NCBI RefSeq assembly: GCF_035917455.1
Contig: NZ_CP109078.1
Location: 5,378,001-5,442,000 of the forward strand
Direction: 5' to 3'
DNA length: 64,000 nt
Origin: Micromonospora sp. NBC_01796
GTDB lineage: Bacteria > Actinomycetota > Actinomycetes > Mycobacteriales > Micromonosporaceae
A program made the position numbers and the translations under genes. This document shows positions 50,096 to 59,691 of this stretch, piece after piece. The notes under the pieces were generated by a model, which made no database searches, was not told the DNA's origin, and saw only the letters and a list, made by a program, of their open reading frames with translations. Numbering within the stretch: position 1 is the stretch's first letter; each line of letters opens with the position of its first letter.

Positions 50096-50393
50096 GCGCG
50101 CCCACGGCGCCCGGATTCTTCGGCGCAACTGATCGACCATGATAAATCGCGCTGATCGACCTGATTAAATCTGATCCGCCCGGTATGCCGAGAGCCGCCC
50201 TATTGGCGAGCTGAGTCGAGTCGACTCAAGGGCGACAGTGATTTGCCCTGGTTCATCCCATAATGATGAACCCCTATAACGGATAAATGGGCATAAACCA
50301 CCTGTGCTTCTCCTTAAACTGATAGGTAATTGGCATCACATATTCCTGACAACCGACCAGCATGTGAGGCGACCTCTGCTTAGGCTTCGGCTC
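50096..50393 (+). other. AT-richer intergenic region before the leaderless small gene
   Basis: 298 bp with no convincing gene, clearly lower in GC than its surroundings (for example around 50260-50345). It contains the 10-bp palindrome GAGTCGACTC, with an extra GAGTC copy, near 50213-50227. At its end is the -10 element TAGGCT (50381-50386), 7 nt before the next ATG. Confidence 0.5.
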
Positions 50394-50729
50394 ATGGCAG
50401 ATGGTTCCGATACGACGCTGACGAGTGAAGAGACCGTCGCGACCCCGGCTCCGAGCGGTCTGGTAGCCGGCATCAAGACGTTCGCCGCCGGACACGGCGG
50501 CGCGAAGGCGGTCATCGAATACGTCGGCAAGCGGGGAGCGCGCATCGTCCTGGTCGGCGAGGACGGCGTGTGGGCGGACCAGTTCGCGGACGGCACCGAT
50601 GTCGCCCGACTGGCCTGCGAGAAGGCGGGCGTGACGGTGGAGAACGAATGGGAGCGGGAACTGATGGACCAGATGCGGCCGAGCAACGACCTGTGGCGGT
50701 CGATGGCCCGGCGCGTGATGGCCCGTTGA
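50394..50729 (+). CDS. Small conserved hypothetical protein
   Basis: 111 residues, soluble, function unknown. The N-terminal 25 residues are Ser/Thr/Pro-rich. The rest looks like a compact alpha/beta unit (GAKAVIEYVGKRGARIVLVGEDG in pieces) with a charged C-terminal helix (ENEWERELMDQM). The ATG is 7 nt after TAGGCT and has no Shine-Dalgarno, so it is probably leaderless. A TTGA overlap joins it to the next gene, suggesting a two-gene operon. Confidence 0.65.
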   Translation: MADGSDTTLTSEETVATPAPSGLVAGIKTFAAGHGGAKAVIEYVGKRGARIVLVGEDGVWADQFADGTDVARLACEKAGVTVENEWERELMDQMRPSNDLWRSMARRVMAR

Positions 50730-51643
50730 CAACCTTGTCCGATATCCACGGCGCGACCCGGGGGGAGCCCCGGGTCGCTCTTGTTACCTGTGCCGAGCTG
50801 GGCGACCTGGATCCGGACGACCGGCTGGTGCTCGGGCCGCTGACCGCCCGGGGCGTACGGGCGCAACCGGCGGTCTGGGACGACCCCGGTGTCGACTGGG
50901 CCGCGTACGACCTCGTGGTGCTCCGCTCGCCCTGGGACTACGCCCCACGCCGGGACGAGTTCGTCGGCTGGGCGGCCACCGTGCCGCACCTGGCCAACCC
51001 GGCCGAGGTGGTCCGCTGGAACACCGACAAGCGGTACCTGTCCGAGCTGAGCGACGCGGGCGTCCCGGTGGTGCCGACCGTCTGGGTCGAGCCGGGCGGG
51101 CCCTGGGAGCCGCCGTCGACCGGCGAGTACGTGATCAAACCCGCGATCAGCGCCGGCAGCCTGGACACCGGCCGTTACGACCTGTCCGACCCCGGCGTAC
51201 GCGACCTGGCTCGGCGGCACGTCGACCGGCTCGGGGCGGCCGGGCGGCTGACCATGGTGCAGCCGTACCTGAGCGCGGTGGACACGGTCGGGGAGACGGC
51301 GCTGCTGTTCCTCGCCGGCCCGGACGGGCTCTCGTTCAGCCACGCGATCTGCAAGGGCGCGATGCTGACCGGGCCGGACCTGGACACCCCCGAGCTGTTC
51401 CGGCCAGAGAAGATCACTCCCCGCACCCCCGGCGCGGCCGAGCGGGCCGTGGCGGACCGGGTCCTGGCTGCCCTGCCCGGCGGCACCGATCGGCTGCTCT
51501 ACGCCCGGGTGGACCTGATTCCCGGCCCGGACGGCGCCCCGGTGCTGGTCGAGGTCGAGCTGACCGAGCCGTCGCTGTTCCTGGGCCACGACCCCGGCGC
51601 CGCCGACCGCCTCGCCGACGCGATCCTCACCCGCCTCACCTGA
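50726..51643 (+). CDS. ATP-grasp domain protein
   Basis: About 305 residues if started at the TTG at 50726, which overlaps the previous stop (TTGA). A TTG at 50735 is another option. The fold resembles ATP-grasp ligases of the RimK/glutathione-synthetase type: an N-terminal Rossmann-like part (VLRSPWDYAPR near residues 64-74), a lysine-bearing EYVIKPAIS strand, and a metal-binding-like VLVEVELTEPSLFL near the end, where the usual Asn after the second Glu is not obvious. The substrate is unknown. Confidence 0.75.
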   Translation: MTTLSDIHGATRGEPRVALVTCAELGDLDPDDRLVLGPLTARGVRAQPAVWDDPGVDWAAYDLVVLRSPWDYAPRRDEFVGWAATVPHLANPAEVVRWNTDKRYLSELSDAGVPVVPTVWVEPGGPWEPPSTGEYVIKPAISAGSLDTGRYDLSDPGVRDLARRHVDRLGAAGRLTMVQPYLSAVDTVGETALLFLAGPDGLSFSHAICKGAMLTGPDLDTPELFRPEKITPRTPGAAERAVADRVLAALPGGTDRLLYARVDLIPGPDGAPVLVEVELTEPSLFLGHDPGAADRLADAILTRLT

Positions 51644-51684
51644 CCCACCACGCGCGCCCTGCGCGCCCCGCGCCACGGTCGAAC

Positions 51685-51715
51685 GAGTGCCCGTCCGGAG
51701 TACGGACGGGCACTC
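51685..51715. terminator. Bidirectional terminator
   Basis: A perfect 13-bp stem (GAGTGCCCGTCCG at 51685-51697, complement at 51703-51715) with a 5-nt loop, followed on the plus strand by ATTTA. It lies between the ATP-grasp gene and convergent ctaA. Confidence 0.7.
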
Positions 51716-51835
51716 ATTTACGTGAAAGCGGGGCAACGGGCGCGACCGGTACGGAAGTGTGGGCGCCAGGAGTGCGAGCGACCACCGGCGCCCCGACCGA
51801 TCGGGCGGGCGACCGGGGTCGCCGGACGGCCGGAG

Positions 51836-52795
51836 TCAGCGGGACAGGGCGGGGGCGGGCGTGGCGGAGGCGACGGTGTGGTCGACGGCGACGGCCGGGA
51901 CGGCGGGCAGCCGTTCCCTGGTCGCCCAGAGCACCGACAGCGTCGCCAGCCAGACCAGGCACGCCCCGAGCATGTGCGCGCCGACCAGCAGCGCGGGCAG
52001 GTTCGTCAGGTACTGCACGACGCCGATCAGCCCCTGGCCCAGCTCCACCGCGAGCAGGACCGCCGCGGCGCGTACCGCGATCGGCCGGGCGCCGGCCGCG
52101 CGCAGCGCGAGCAGCAGGCCCACGGTGAGGCCGACGAGCAGGAAGACCACGTCGGCGTGGAACTGGGAGATGGCCTGGGAGTCGAGCCCGTTGCGGGCGG
52201 CGGCGGCGTCACCGGCGTGCGGTCCGCTGCCGGTGACCAGCACACCGACCACGATCACCGCGCCACTGACCGCCGTGGTGAGCCAGGCCAGCGTCCGGGC
52301 CGGTCGGGGCACGGTCAGCCGGGCCGGGCCGTCCTCCTCGCCCACCCGACGCCAGAACGCGTACGTGGAGAGCAGCAGGAGCATCGAGACGATGAAGTGG
52401 ACGCCGACCACACCCGGGTTCAGGTGCATCCGTACGGTGATCCCGCCGATCACCGCCTGCGCCGCGATGCCGAGCAGGACCGCCCCGGCGAGCAGCACCA
52501 GGGACCGGCGGCGGGGCCGGTACAGCAGTGCCGCGATCAGCCCGGCGAGGGCGATCAGCCCGACCACGCCGGTGAGCGTACGGTTGCCGAACTCGATCGC
52601 CCCGTTGATGCCCAGCGCCGGTGTGGTGGTGTACGACTCGTCGGTGCAGCGGGGCCAGGTGGGGCAGCCGAGCCCGGACCCGGTGAGCCGTACGGCGCCC
52701 CCGGTGACCACGATGCCGACGTTGGCGACCACCGAGGCGAGCGCGAGGCGGCGCAGGAGCGGAAGGCTGACCGTAGGGCGGCCGAATCGGTTCAC
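51836..52795 (-). CDS. ctaA: Heme A synthase (CtaA/Cox15)
   Basis: 319 residues with about eight membrane helices in two four-helix bundles. It oxidises the heme O methyl group to give heme A. GGAVRLTGSGLGCPTWPRC (residues about 32-50) carries the conserved cysteine pair. Heme-ligand histidines occur in the helices (for example GVHFIVS and QFHADVV). The GTG 52795 lies 7 nt downstream of TAGGAT (52808-52803 on the minus strand), consistent with leaderless translation. It is divergent from sufR. Confidence 0.92.
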   Translation of the reverse strand: MNRFGRPTVSLPLLRRLALASVVANVGIVVTGGAVRLTGSGLGCPTWPRCTDESYTTTPALGINGAIEFGNRTLTGVVGLIALAGLIAALLYRPRRRSLVLLAGAVLLGIAAQAVIGGITVRMHLNPGVVGVHFIVSMLLLLSTYAFWRRVGEEDGPARLTVPRPARTLAWLTTAVSGAVIVVGVLVTGSGPHAGDAAAARNGLDSQAISQFHADVVFLLVGLTVGLLLALRAAGARPIAVRAAAVLLAVELGQGLIGVVQYLTNLPALLVGAHMLGACLVWLATLSVLWATRERLPAVPAVAVDHTVASATPAPALSR

Positions 52796-52802
52796 GGCGG
52801 CA

Positions 52803-52915
52803 ATCCTACGTAGCGTAGTGGTGGGCCCCGACGGCGACCGGCGCAAACCGGTGGTCCGGATCACTCGCGGTACGGTTTGCGGTCGTCTCGGGAAATACGT
52901 AACGTTGGCGTAGTG
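52803..52915. promoter_or_regulatory. Divergent ctaA/sufR promoter region with repeated elements
   Basis: Minus-strand -10 TAGGAT (52808-52803) serves ctaA; plus-strand -10 TAACGT (52900-52905) lies 7 nt before the sufR GTG. Both promoters carry TACGTA followed by GCGTAGTG: at 52807-52820 with no gap and at 52896-52915 with a 6-nt gap. The elements overlap the -10 regions, so they are candidate SufR operators. Confidence 0.5.
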
Positions 52916-53686
52916 AAAAACATGGCGGCGCTCTCTGAGCACGATCCGGTGGCCGATCCGGCCGCTGGTGCCACCATGTCTCCGCAGAACCCTTCCATGA
53001 TCGCTGATCGCACCCGCGACCGGGTCACCCACCTGTTGCTCGCGCACGGCGCGTCCACCGCCGCCGAACTCGGCACGGCGCTCGGGCTCAGCCCGGCGGC
53101 GATCCGCCGGCACCTGGACGCGATGCTGGCCGACGGCGACGTGACCTCCCGTGAGCAGCCCCTGCGCGGCCACCGTGGCCGGGGCCGCCCGGCGCGGGTG
53201 TTCATGCTCACGGATTCGGCGAAGGTCCGTTGCGGCACCCACACCTACGACGGCATGGCCACCGCCGCGCTGCGCTGGATCGCCCGGCAGGGCGGGCCGA
53301 GGGCGGTCGACGCCTTCGCCGCCGAGCAGGTGTCGGGCCTGGAGGCCCGCTGCCGGGCCGCCCTGGAGGGCGCCGGCGACGACCCGATGGCCCGCGCCGA
53401 GGCGCTTGCGGGCGCGCTCACCGACGAGGGCTACGCTGCCAACGCGTCCACGATCGCCACCGGTGGCCAGCTGTGCCAGCACCACTGCCCGGTGGCCCAC
53501 GTGGCCGCGGAGTTTCCCCAGCTGTGCGAGGCCGAGACGGCGGTCATCTCCCGTCTGATCGGCACCCACGTGCAGCGTCTGGCCACCATCGCGCACGGCG
53601 ACGGGGTGTGCACCACGCACATCCCGGCTCAGTCGAGGCGCGCCCAACCCGGTAATCCCGTCACCACTGTGAGGACAGATAGATGA
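52913..53686 (+). CDS. sufR: Fe-S-sensing transcriptional repressor SufR
   Basis: 257 residues. The N-terminal winged helix ([16 protein letters not shown], then [20 protein letters not shown] in pieces, residues about 28-70) binds DNA. Near the C-terminus [10 protein letters not shown] and PQLCEAE supply three cysteines expected to hold a [4Fe-4S] or [2Fe-2S] cluster. The mycobacterial homologue represses its own suf operon when the cluster is loaded. Probably leaderless GTG; an in-frame ATG at 52922 is an alternative. It overlaps sufB by 4 bp. Confidence 0.92.
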   Translation: MKNMAALSEHDPVADPAAGATMSPQNPSMIADRTRDRVTHLLLAHGASTAAELGTALGLSPAAIRRHLDAMLADGDVTSREQPLRGHRGRGRPARVFMLTDSAKVRCGTHTYDGMATAALRWIARQGGPRAVDAFAAEQVSGLEARCRAALEGAGDDPMARAEALAGALTDEGYAANASTIATGGQLCQHHCPVAHVAAEFPQLCEAETAVISRLIGTHVQRLATIAHGDGVCTTHIPAQSRRAQPGNPVTTVRTDR

Positions 53687-55113
53687 CCGAGCAGATCGTT
53701 GCGCCCATCTCCCAGGAAGAGCACCTCGCCGCCCTGGGCCGGTACGAATACGGCTGGGCCGACACCGACACCGCCGGGGCGACAGCCCAGCGTGGTCTGT
53801 CCGAGGCCGTGGTGCGCAACATCTCCGCGCTCAAGAGCGAGCCCGAGTGGATGCTCGACCTCCGGCTCAAGGGCCTGCGCCTGTTCGGTCGCAAGCCGAT
53901 GCCGTCCTGGGGCGCCGACCTCACCGGGATCAACTTCGACAACATCAAGTACTTCGTCCGCTCGACGGAGAAGCAGGCCGCGAGCTGGGACGACCTGCCC
54001 GCGGACATCAAGAACACCTACGACAAGCTGGGCATCCCGGAGGCCGAGAAGCAGCGGCTGATCTCCGGCGTGGCCGCCCAGTACGAGTCCGAGGTCGTGT
54101 ACCACAAGATCCGTGAGGACCTGGAGGAGCAGGGTGTGCTCTTCCTCGACACCGACACCGCGCTGCGCGAGCACGAGGAACTCTTCAAGGAGTACTTCGG
54201 CACCGTGATCCCGGTCGGCGACAACAAGTTCGCCGCGCTGAACACCTCGGTGTGGTCCGGCGGCTCGTTCATCTACGTGCCCAAGGGCGTACGGGTGGAC
54301 ATCCCGCTGCAGGCGTACTTCCGGATCAACACCGAGAACATGGGCCAGTTCGAGCGGACCCTGATCATCGTCGACGAGGGCGCGTACGTGCACTACGTCG
54401 AGGGCTGCACCGCGCCGATCTACTCCTCCGACTCGCTGCACAGCGCGGTCGTCGAGATCGTCGTGAAGAAGAACGCGCGCTGCCGCTACACGACCATCCA
54501 GAACTGGTCGAACAACGTCTACAACCTGGTCACCAAGCGCGCCGTCTGCCACGAGGGCGCGACCATGGAGTGGATCGACGGCAACATCGGTTCCAAGGTC
54601 ACCATGAAGTACCCGGCCGTCTGGATGGTCGGCGAGCACGCCAAGGGTGAGGTGCTCTCGGTGGCCATGGCCGGCGAGGGCCAGCACCAGGACGCCGGCG
54701 CCAAGATGGTGCACGCCGCGCCGCACACCTCCAGCACGATCATCTCCAAGTCGATCGCCCGTGGCGGCGGCCGTACCTCGTACCGGGGCCTGGTCCAGGT
54801 CCTGGAGGGCTCGCACCACAGCCGGTCCACGGTCAAGTGCGACGCCCTCCTGGTCGACACCATCTCCCGGTCGGACACCTACCCGTACGTCGACATCCGC
54901 GAGGACGACGTGTCGATGGGGCACGAGGCGACCGTCTCCAAGGTCAGCGAGGACCAGCTCTTCTACCTGATGAGCCGGGGGATGAGCGAGGACGAGGCGA
55001 TGGCGATGATCGTCCGCGGCTTCATCGAGCCGATCGCCAAGGAACTGCCGATGGAGTACGCCCTGGAGCTCAACCGCCTGATCGAGCTGCAGATGGAGGG
55101 CGCGGTCGGCTGA
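53683..55113 (+). CDS. sufB: Fe-S cluster assembly protein SufB
   Basis: 476 residues. SufB forms the SufBC2D scaffold on which [Fe-S] clusters are built. The whole family core is seen, including [27 protein letters not shown] (in pieces) and the C-terminal [17 protein letters not shown]. No intein interrupts it, unlike some mycobacterial SufB proteins. The ATG overlaps the sufR stop (ATGA). Confidence 0.97.
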   Translation: MTEQIVAPISQEEHLAALGRYEYGWADTDTAGATAQRGLSEAVVRNISALKSEPEWMLDLRLKGLRLFGRKPMPSWGADLTGINFDNIKYFVRSTEKQAASWDDLPADIKNTYDKLGIPEAEKQRLISGVAAQYESEVVYHKIREDLEEQGVLFLDTDTALREHEELFKEYFGTVIPVGDNKFAALNTSVWSGGSFIYVPKGVRVDIPLQAYFRINTENMGQFERTLIIVDEGAYVHYVEGCTAPIYSSDSLHSAVVEIVVKKNARCRYTTIQNWSNNVYNLVTKRAVCHEGATMEWIDGNIGSKVTMKYPAVWMVGEHAKGEVLSVAMAGEGQHQDAGAKMVHAAPHTSSTIISKSIARGGGRTSYRGLVQVLEGSHHSRSTVKCDALLVDTISRSDTYPYVDIREDDVSMGHEATVSKVSEDQLFYLMSRGMSEDEAMAMIVRGFIEPIAKELPMEYALELNRLIELQMEGAVG

Positions 55114-55165
55114 CGCCGCCCGCGTACCCCCAGCCGGACCTCGCCAGAGAAGACTCAAGGAAGAG

Positions 55166-56308
55166 ATGACTACCGAGGCTTTCGCGCCGCCCACGACCAA
55201 GTCGCAGGCGCTCCGCTCGTACGACGTCGCCGACTTCCCGGCCCTCACCGGCCTGGAGGAGGAATGGCGGTTCACGCCGCTCAAGCGCCTCCGGGCGCTC
55301 GCCGGTGACCCGGCGGGTACGCCCGCCCCGCTCGGCCACGAGGTCGGGGAGCTGCCGGCCGGCGTCACCACCGCCACCATCGGCCACGACGACCCTCGGG
55401 TCGGCAGTGTGCTCACCCCGTTCGACCGGGTGAGCGCGCTCGCGCACGGTGGGGCCGCCGAGGCGTTCCTGATCTCGGTCGCCCCGGAGGCGCTGGTCAC
55501 CGAGCCGGCGCTGATCCGGGTGGTCGGTCCCGGTGCGGCGCAGGTGTCCTACGGGCACACCTTCGTCGAGGTGGGCCGGTTCGCCGAGGTCACCCTGGTG
55601 CTGGAGCACACCGGCAGCGCGACCCTGGCCGACAACGTCGAGGTGGCGGTCGCCGACGGGGCGAAGCTGACCCTGGTGACGGTGACCGACTGGGCGCCGG
55701 ACGCGGTCCACGCCCAGCACCTGAAGGTCCGGCTCGGCCGGGACGCGAAGGTGGTGCACGTGCAGGTCTCCCTCGGTGGTGACCTGGTACGGCAGTTCAC
55801 CAGCGTGGAGTACACCGGCCGGGGAGGCGAGGCTGAGCTGTACGGGCTCTACTTCGCCGACGCCGGGCAGCACCTGGAGCACCGTCAGCTCGTCGACCAC
55901 ACCGAGCCGGACTGCCGCAGCTACGTGGGTTACCGCGGGGCGTTGCAGGGCGAGGGCGCGCACACGGTCTGGGTCGGTGACGTGCTGATCCGGGCCGCCG
56001 CGACCGGCACCGACACGTACGAGATCAACCGGAACCTGGTCCTGTCGGACGGGGCGCGGGCGGACTCCGTACCGAATCTCGAAATCGAGACCGGCGAGGT
56101 GGCCGGCGCCGGCCACGCCAGCGCGACCGGCCGCTTCGACGACGAGCAGCTCTTCTACCTGATGGCTCGGGGCATCCCCGAGTCGGAGGCGCGCAAGCTG
56201 GTCGTCCGTGGCTTCTTCGCCGAGCTGATCAACAAGATCCCGGTCCCGGAACTGCGCGAGCGGCTCGGCGACGCGATCGAGTCCCGGCTCGTCAAGGCGG
56301 GCTCCTGA
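55166..56308 (+). CDS. sufD: Fe-S cluster assembly protein SufD
   Basis: 380 residues, paralogue of SufB and its heterodimer partner. The beta-helix core (about 110-300) and the C-terminal RGIPESEARKLVVRGFFAEL match the family. AGGAAGAG precedes the ATG. Its stop shares one base with the next start (TGATG). Confidence 0.95.
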   Translation: MTTEAFAPPTTKSQALRSYDVADFPALTGLEEEWRFTPLKRLRALAGDPAGTPAPLGHEVGELPAGVTTATIGHDDPRVGSVLTPFDRVSALAHGGAAEAFLISVAPEALVTEPALIRVVGPGAAQVSYGHTFVEVGRFAEVTLVLEHTGSATLADNVEVAVADGAKLTLVTVTDWAPDAVHAQHLKVRLGRDAKVVHVQVSLGGDLVRQFTSVEYTGRGGEAELYGLYFADAGQHLEHRQLVDHTEPDCRSYVGYRGALQGEGAHTVWVGDVLIRAAATGTDTYEINRNLVLSDGARADSVPNLEIETGEVAGAGHASATGRFDDEQLFYLMARGIPESEARKLVVRGFFAELINKIPVPELRERLGDAIESRLVKAGS

Positions 56309-56634
56309 TGGTCCGGATCTGTGCGGTCGACGAGGTGCCGAAGGGCGCCGTCGTCCGGGCAGAGGTCGACGGCACCGCGATCGCCCTGGTGCACGCCGAC
56401 GACGACGCCTTCTACGCCATCCGGGACGAGTGTTCACACGCCGCGGTCGCCCTCTCCGAGGGTGAGCTCGACGGCTGCACGCTCGAGTGCTGGCTGCACG
56501 GCTCCCGGTTCGACCTGCGGACCGGTGAGCCGAGCGGCCTGCCCGCCACCGAACCCGTGCCCGTTTATCCCGTCGAGGTCCGCGACGGCGATGTATTCGT
56601 CAGTCTTACGCCAAGCAATGGAGTTACCCCGTGA
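56308..56634 (+). CDS. Rieske-type ferredoxin of the suf operon
   Basis: 108 residues, cytoplasmic Rieske [2Fe-2S] ferredoxin. Ligands are Cys and His in ECSHAAV (about 45-47) and Cys and His in CWLHGSRFD (about 63-66). There is no signal peptide and no second Cys pair for a disulfide, unlike the exported Rieske at the start of the window. This gene is regularly found between sufD and sufC in actinobacteria and may supply electrons during cluster assembly. One-base overlap with sufD, 4-bp overlap with sufC. Confidence 0.92.
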   Translation: MVRICAVDEVPKGAVVRAEVDGTAIALVHADDDAFYAIRDECSHAAVALSEGELDGCTLECWLHGSRFDLRTGEPSGLPATEPVPVYPVEVRDGDVFVSLTPSNGVTP

Positions 56635-57404
56635 GCGTTCTGGAGATCCGTGACCTGCAGGTGTCGGTCAAGCTGCCCGAGGGCGAGCTCAAGCCGATCC
56701 TGGCCGGCGTCGACCTGACCGTGCGGGCGGGGGAGACCCACGCCATCATGGGACCGAACGGGTCGGGCAAGTCGACCCTGGCCTACTCGATCGCCGGTCA
56801 CCCGAAGTACCAGATCACCGGTGGCTCGGTGACCCTCGACGGCGTCGACGTGCTGTCGCTGACCGTGGACGAGCGGGCCCGCGCCGGGCTCTTCCTGGCC
56901 ATGCAGTACCCGGTCGAGGTCCCCGGCGTGTCGGTGGCCAACTTCCTGCGTACCGCCAAGGGCGCGATCGACGGTCAGGCGCCGAAGCTGCGCACCTGGG
57001 CCGGCGAGCTGCGCAGCGCGATGGAGCGGCTGCAGATGGACCCGGCGTTCGCCCAGCGCAACGTCAACGAGGGCTTCTCCGGCGGTGAGAAGAAGCGGCA
57101 CGAGATCGTGCAGCTCGAACTGCTCAAGCCGAAGGTGGCGATCCTCGACGAGACCGACTCCGGTCTCGACATCGACGCCCTGCGGGTGGTCAGCGAGGGC
57201 GTCAACCGGGTCCGCGAGACCGGCGAGACCGGCCTGCTGCTGATCACCCACTACACCCGGATCCTGCGCTACATCAAGCCGGACTTCGTGCACGTCTTCG
57301 TCGGCGGCAAGATCGTCGAGCAGGGCGGCCCGGAACTGTCCGAGAAGCTCGAGGCCGAGGGCTACGAGCGGTACGTGGCCGGAGCCGGCGCGGCTCGGGC
57401 CTGA
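56631..57404 (+). CDS. sufC: Fe-S assembly ATPase SufC
   Basis: 257 residues, ABC-type ATPase of the SufBCD complex. Walker A GPNGSGKST (about 40-48), the signature FSGGEKKR, Walker B VAILDETDSGLD, and the switch His in LLITHYTRIL are intact. GTG start with GTGA overlap. Confidence 0.97.
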   Translation: MSVLEIRDLQVSVKLPEGELKPILAGVDLTVRAGETHAIMGPNGSGKSTLAYSIAGHPKYQITGGSVTLDGVDVLSLTVDERARAGLFLAMQYPVEVPGVSVANFLRTAKGAIDGQAPKLRTWAGELRSAMERLQMDPAFAQRNVNEGFSGGEKKRHEIVQLELLKPKVAILDETDSGLDIDALRVVSEGVNRVRETGETGLLLITHYTRILRYIKPDFVHVFVGGKIVEQGGPELSEKLEAEGYERYVAGAGAARA

Positions 57405-57424
57405 ACGAGAGAAAGCTGCCGGAG

Positions 57425-58729
57425 ATGACCACGATCGCGATCCCGCCGGGTATGCCGCAGTACGACGACGTGCCCCGCTTCGACGTGTCGAAGGTGCGCG
57501 CCGACTTCCCGATCCTCGATCGGCAGGTCAACGGGCACCCGCTGGTCTATCTGGACAGCGCCAACACCTCGCAGAAACCGCGGCAGGTGCTCGACGTCCT
57601 GCGGGAGCACTACGAGCGGCACAACGGCAACGTGTCCCGCTCGGTGCACACCCTGGGCACCGAGGCGACCGAGGCGTACGAGGGGGCGCGGGCGAAGGTG
57701 GCTGCCTTCATCAACGCCCCGAGCCGGGACGAGGTGGTGTTCACCAAGAACTCCACCGAGGCGATCAACCTGGTCGCGTACGCCTTCTCGAACGCCTCCG
57801 TCGGCACCCACGGTGACCCGAGGTTCCGCCTCGGCCCCGGCGACGAGGTGGTGATCTCCGAGATGGAGCACCACTCGAACATCGTCCCGTGGCAGTTGCT
57901 CTGCGAGCGGACCGGCGCCACCCTGCGCTGGTTCCCGCTCACCGAGGGCGGCAGGTTGGACGAGTCCGGGGTGGACGACCTGATCAACGAGCGGACCAAG
58001 CTGGTCTCGCTGGTGCACGTCTCCAACATCCTCGGCACGGTCAACGCCACCGCCCGGATCACCGCCCGGGTCCGCGAGGTCGGTGCCCTGCTGATGCTCG
58101 ACTGCTCGCAGTCGGTGCCGCACATCCCGGTCGACGTGGTCGACCTGGACGTCGACTTCATCGCGTTCACCGGGCACAAGATGTGCGCGCCGACCGGCAT
58201 CGGGGTGCTCTGGGGCCGGGCGGAGCTGCTCGCGGCGATGCCCCCGTTCCTGGGCGGCGGCTCGATGATCGAGACCGTCTCCATGGGTGGGTCCACGTTC
58301 GCCCCGCCGCCGGCCCGGTTCGAGGCGGGCACCCCGCCGATCGCCGAGGCGGTGGCGCTCGGCGCGGCGGTCGACTACCTCACCGGTATCGGCATGCGGG
58401 CGATCCAGTGGCACGAGAAGGAGATCACCGCGTACGCGTTGGACGCGCTCGGGACCGTACCCGGGTTGCGGATCTTCGGGCCGGTGGTGCCGATCGGCCG
58501 GGGCGGCACGATCTCGTTCGCGCTCGACGGCGTGCACCCGCACGACGTCGGGCAGGTGCTGGACGACCAGGGTGTGCAGGTACGGGTCGGGCACCACTGC
58601 GCCCGCCCGGTGTGCGTCCGGTACGGCGTACCGGCGACGACCCGCGCCTCGTTCTACCTCTACACCACCACCGCGGAGATCGATTCGATGGTGGCTGCTC
58701 TCGAGCAGGTGCGAAAGGTTTTCGGCTGA
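57425..58729 (+). CDS. sufS: Cysteine desulfurase SufS
   Basis: 434 residues, PLP enzyme that mobilises sulfur from cysteine. The PLP Lys lies in FTGHKMCAPTG (about 248), and the persulfide Cys lies in GHHCARPVCVRYG (about 394). It has the short-loop class II form that works with SufU. Preceded by GGAG 20 nt after sufC and sharing one base with sufU (TGATG). Confidence 0.96.
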   Translation: MTTIAIPPGMPQYDDVPRFDVSKVRADFPILDRQVNGHPLVYLDSANTSQKPRQVLDVLREHYERHNGNVSRSVHTLGTEATEAYEGARAKVAAFINAPSRDEVVFTKNSTEAINLVAYAFSNASVGTHGDPRFRLGPGDEVVISEMEHHSNIVPWQLLCERTGATLRWFPLTEGGRLDESGVDDLINERTKLVSLVHVSNILGTVNATARITARVREVGALLMLDCSQSVPHIPVDVVDLDVDFIAFTGHKMCAPTGIGVLWGRAELLAAMPPFLGGGSMIETVSMGGSTFAPPPARFEAGTPPIAEAVALGAAVDYLTGIGMRAIQWHEKEITAYALDALGTVPGLRIFGPVVPIGRGGTISFALDGVHPHDVGQVLDDQGVQVRVGHHCARPVCVRYGVPATTRASFYLYTTTAEIDSMVAALEQVRKVFG

Positions 58730-59202
58730 TGCAACTCGACCAGCTCTACCAGGAGATCATCCTGGATCATTACAAGCACCCGCACGGTCGCGGGCTGCGC
58801 GACCCGGCCGACAAGTCCGGTCAGGTCGCGGAGGCCCACCACGTCAACCCGACCTGTGGTGACGAGGTGACCATGCGGGTGGCGGTGGCGCGGGACGTGC
58901 TGTCCGACATCTCGTACGACGGCATGGGCTGTTCGATCAGCCAGGCCTCGGCGAGCGTGCTGCACGAACTGCTCAACGGTCGTGGTGCCGACGAGGCGTT
59001 CGCCGTGCACGCGGCGTTCGTCGAGCTGGTCTCCGGTCGCGGGCTGGTGACTCCGGACGAGGAGGTGCTGGGTGACGGGGTGGCTTTCGCCGGTGTCGCC
59101 CGCTACCCGGGCCGGGTGAAATGTGCGCTGCTGCCGTGGATGGCGTTCAAGGACGCCGCGGTACGCGCCGGTGTGGGCGTGAGCCCGGAGGTGAAGGCAT
59201 GA
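58729..59202 (+). CDS. sufU: Sulfur-transfer protein SufU
   Basis: 157 residues, zinc-dependent sulfurtransferase that takes sulfur from SufS. The Zn ligands are present in NPTCGDEVTM, GMGCSISQASASVL and RVKCALLPW. SufU replaces SufE in Gram-positives. ATGA overlap with sufT. Confidence 0.95.
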   Translation: MQLDQLYQEIILDHYKHPHGRGLRDPADKSGQVAEAHHVNPTCGDEVTMRVAVARDVLSDISYDGMGCSISQASASVLHELLNGRGADEAFAVHAAFVELVSGRGLVTPDEEVLGDGVAFAGVARYPGRVKCALLPWMAFKDAAVRAGVGVSPEVKA

Positions 59203-59666
59203 GCGAGCGCAGCGAGGTGCTGGACATGAGTTCCGAGGAGAGCGTCGGCGCGACCGGTGCGGCCGAGGTCGCCGCCACCGGCGCGGATGACACCGCCGCG
59301 ACCGGCACGGGCGACACCCTTGCCGCCGCGCCGGCCGTCAGCAAGGCCGCGATCGGTGAGATCGAAGAGGCGATGAAGGACGTCGTCGACCCCGAACTGG
59401 GCATCAACGTGGTCGACCTCGGGTTGGTCTACGGGGTGCACGTCGGTGACGACAACGTCGCCACCCTGGACATGACGCTGACCTCGGCGGCCTGCCCGCT
59501 GACCGACGTCATCGAGGACCAGACCCGCCAGGCGCTGACCACCGGCCCCGGTGGCGGCCTGGTCGCCGACTTCCGGATCAACTGGGTCTGGCTCCCGCCG
59601 TGGGGCCCCGACAAGATCACCGACGAGGGCCGCGACCAACTCCGCGCCCTCGGCTTCAACGTCTGA
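59199..59666 (+). CDS. sufT: DUF59/MIP18-type Fe-S assembly factor SufT
   Basis: 155 residues. The DUF59 core is at about 55-150 (MKDVVDPELGINVVDLGLVYGV in pieces, then LTSAACPLTDVIEDQ with the conserved Cys). SufT proteins help mature Fe-S enzymes. A low-complexity N-terminal tail of about 45 residues, rich in Ala/Thr/Gly, is unlike most homologues and is probably disordered. Last gene of the suf operon. Confidence 0.93.
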   Translation: MSERSEVLDMSSEESVGATGAAEVAATGADDTAATGTGDTLAAAPAVSKAAIGEIEEAMKDVVDPELGINVVDLGLVYGVHVGDDNVATLDMTLTSAACPLTDVIEDQTRQALTTGPGGGLVADFRINWVWLPPWGPDKITDEGRDQLRALGFNV

Positions 59667-59691
59667 CGGTCTCCCGGCAAGACGCAGTTGT

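Noticed and set aside
50213-50227. The GAGTCGACTC palindrome as a regulator site
   Set aside because: It is single, about 170 bp from the nearest promoter element, and includes a common restriction-type palindrome; no second copy was found nearby.
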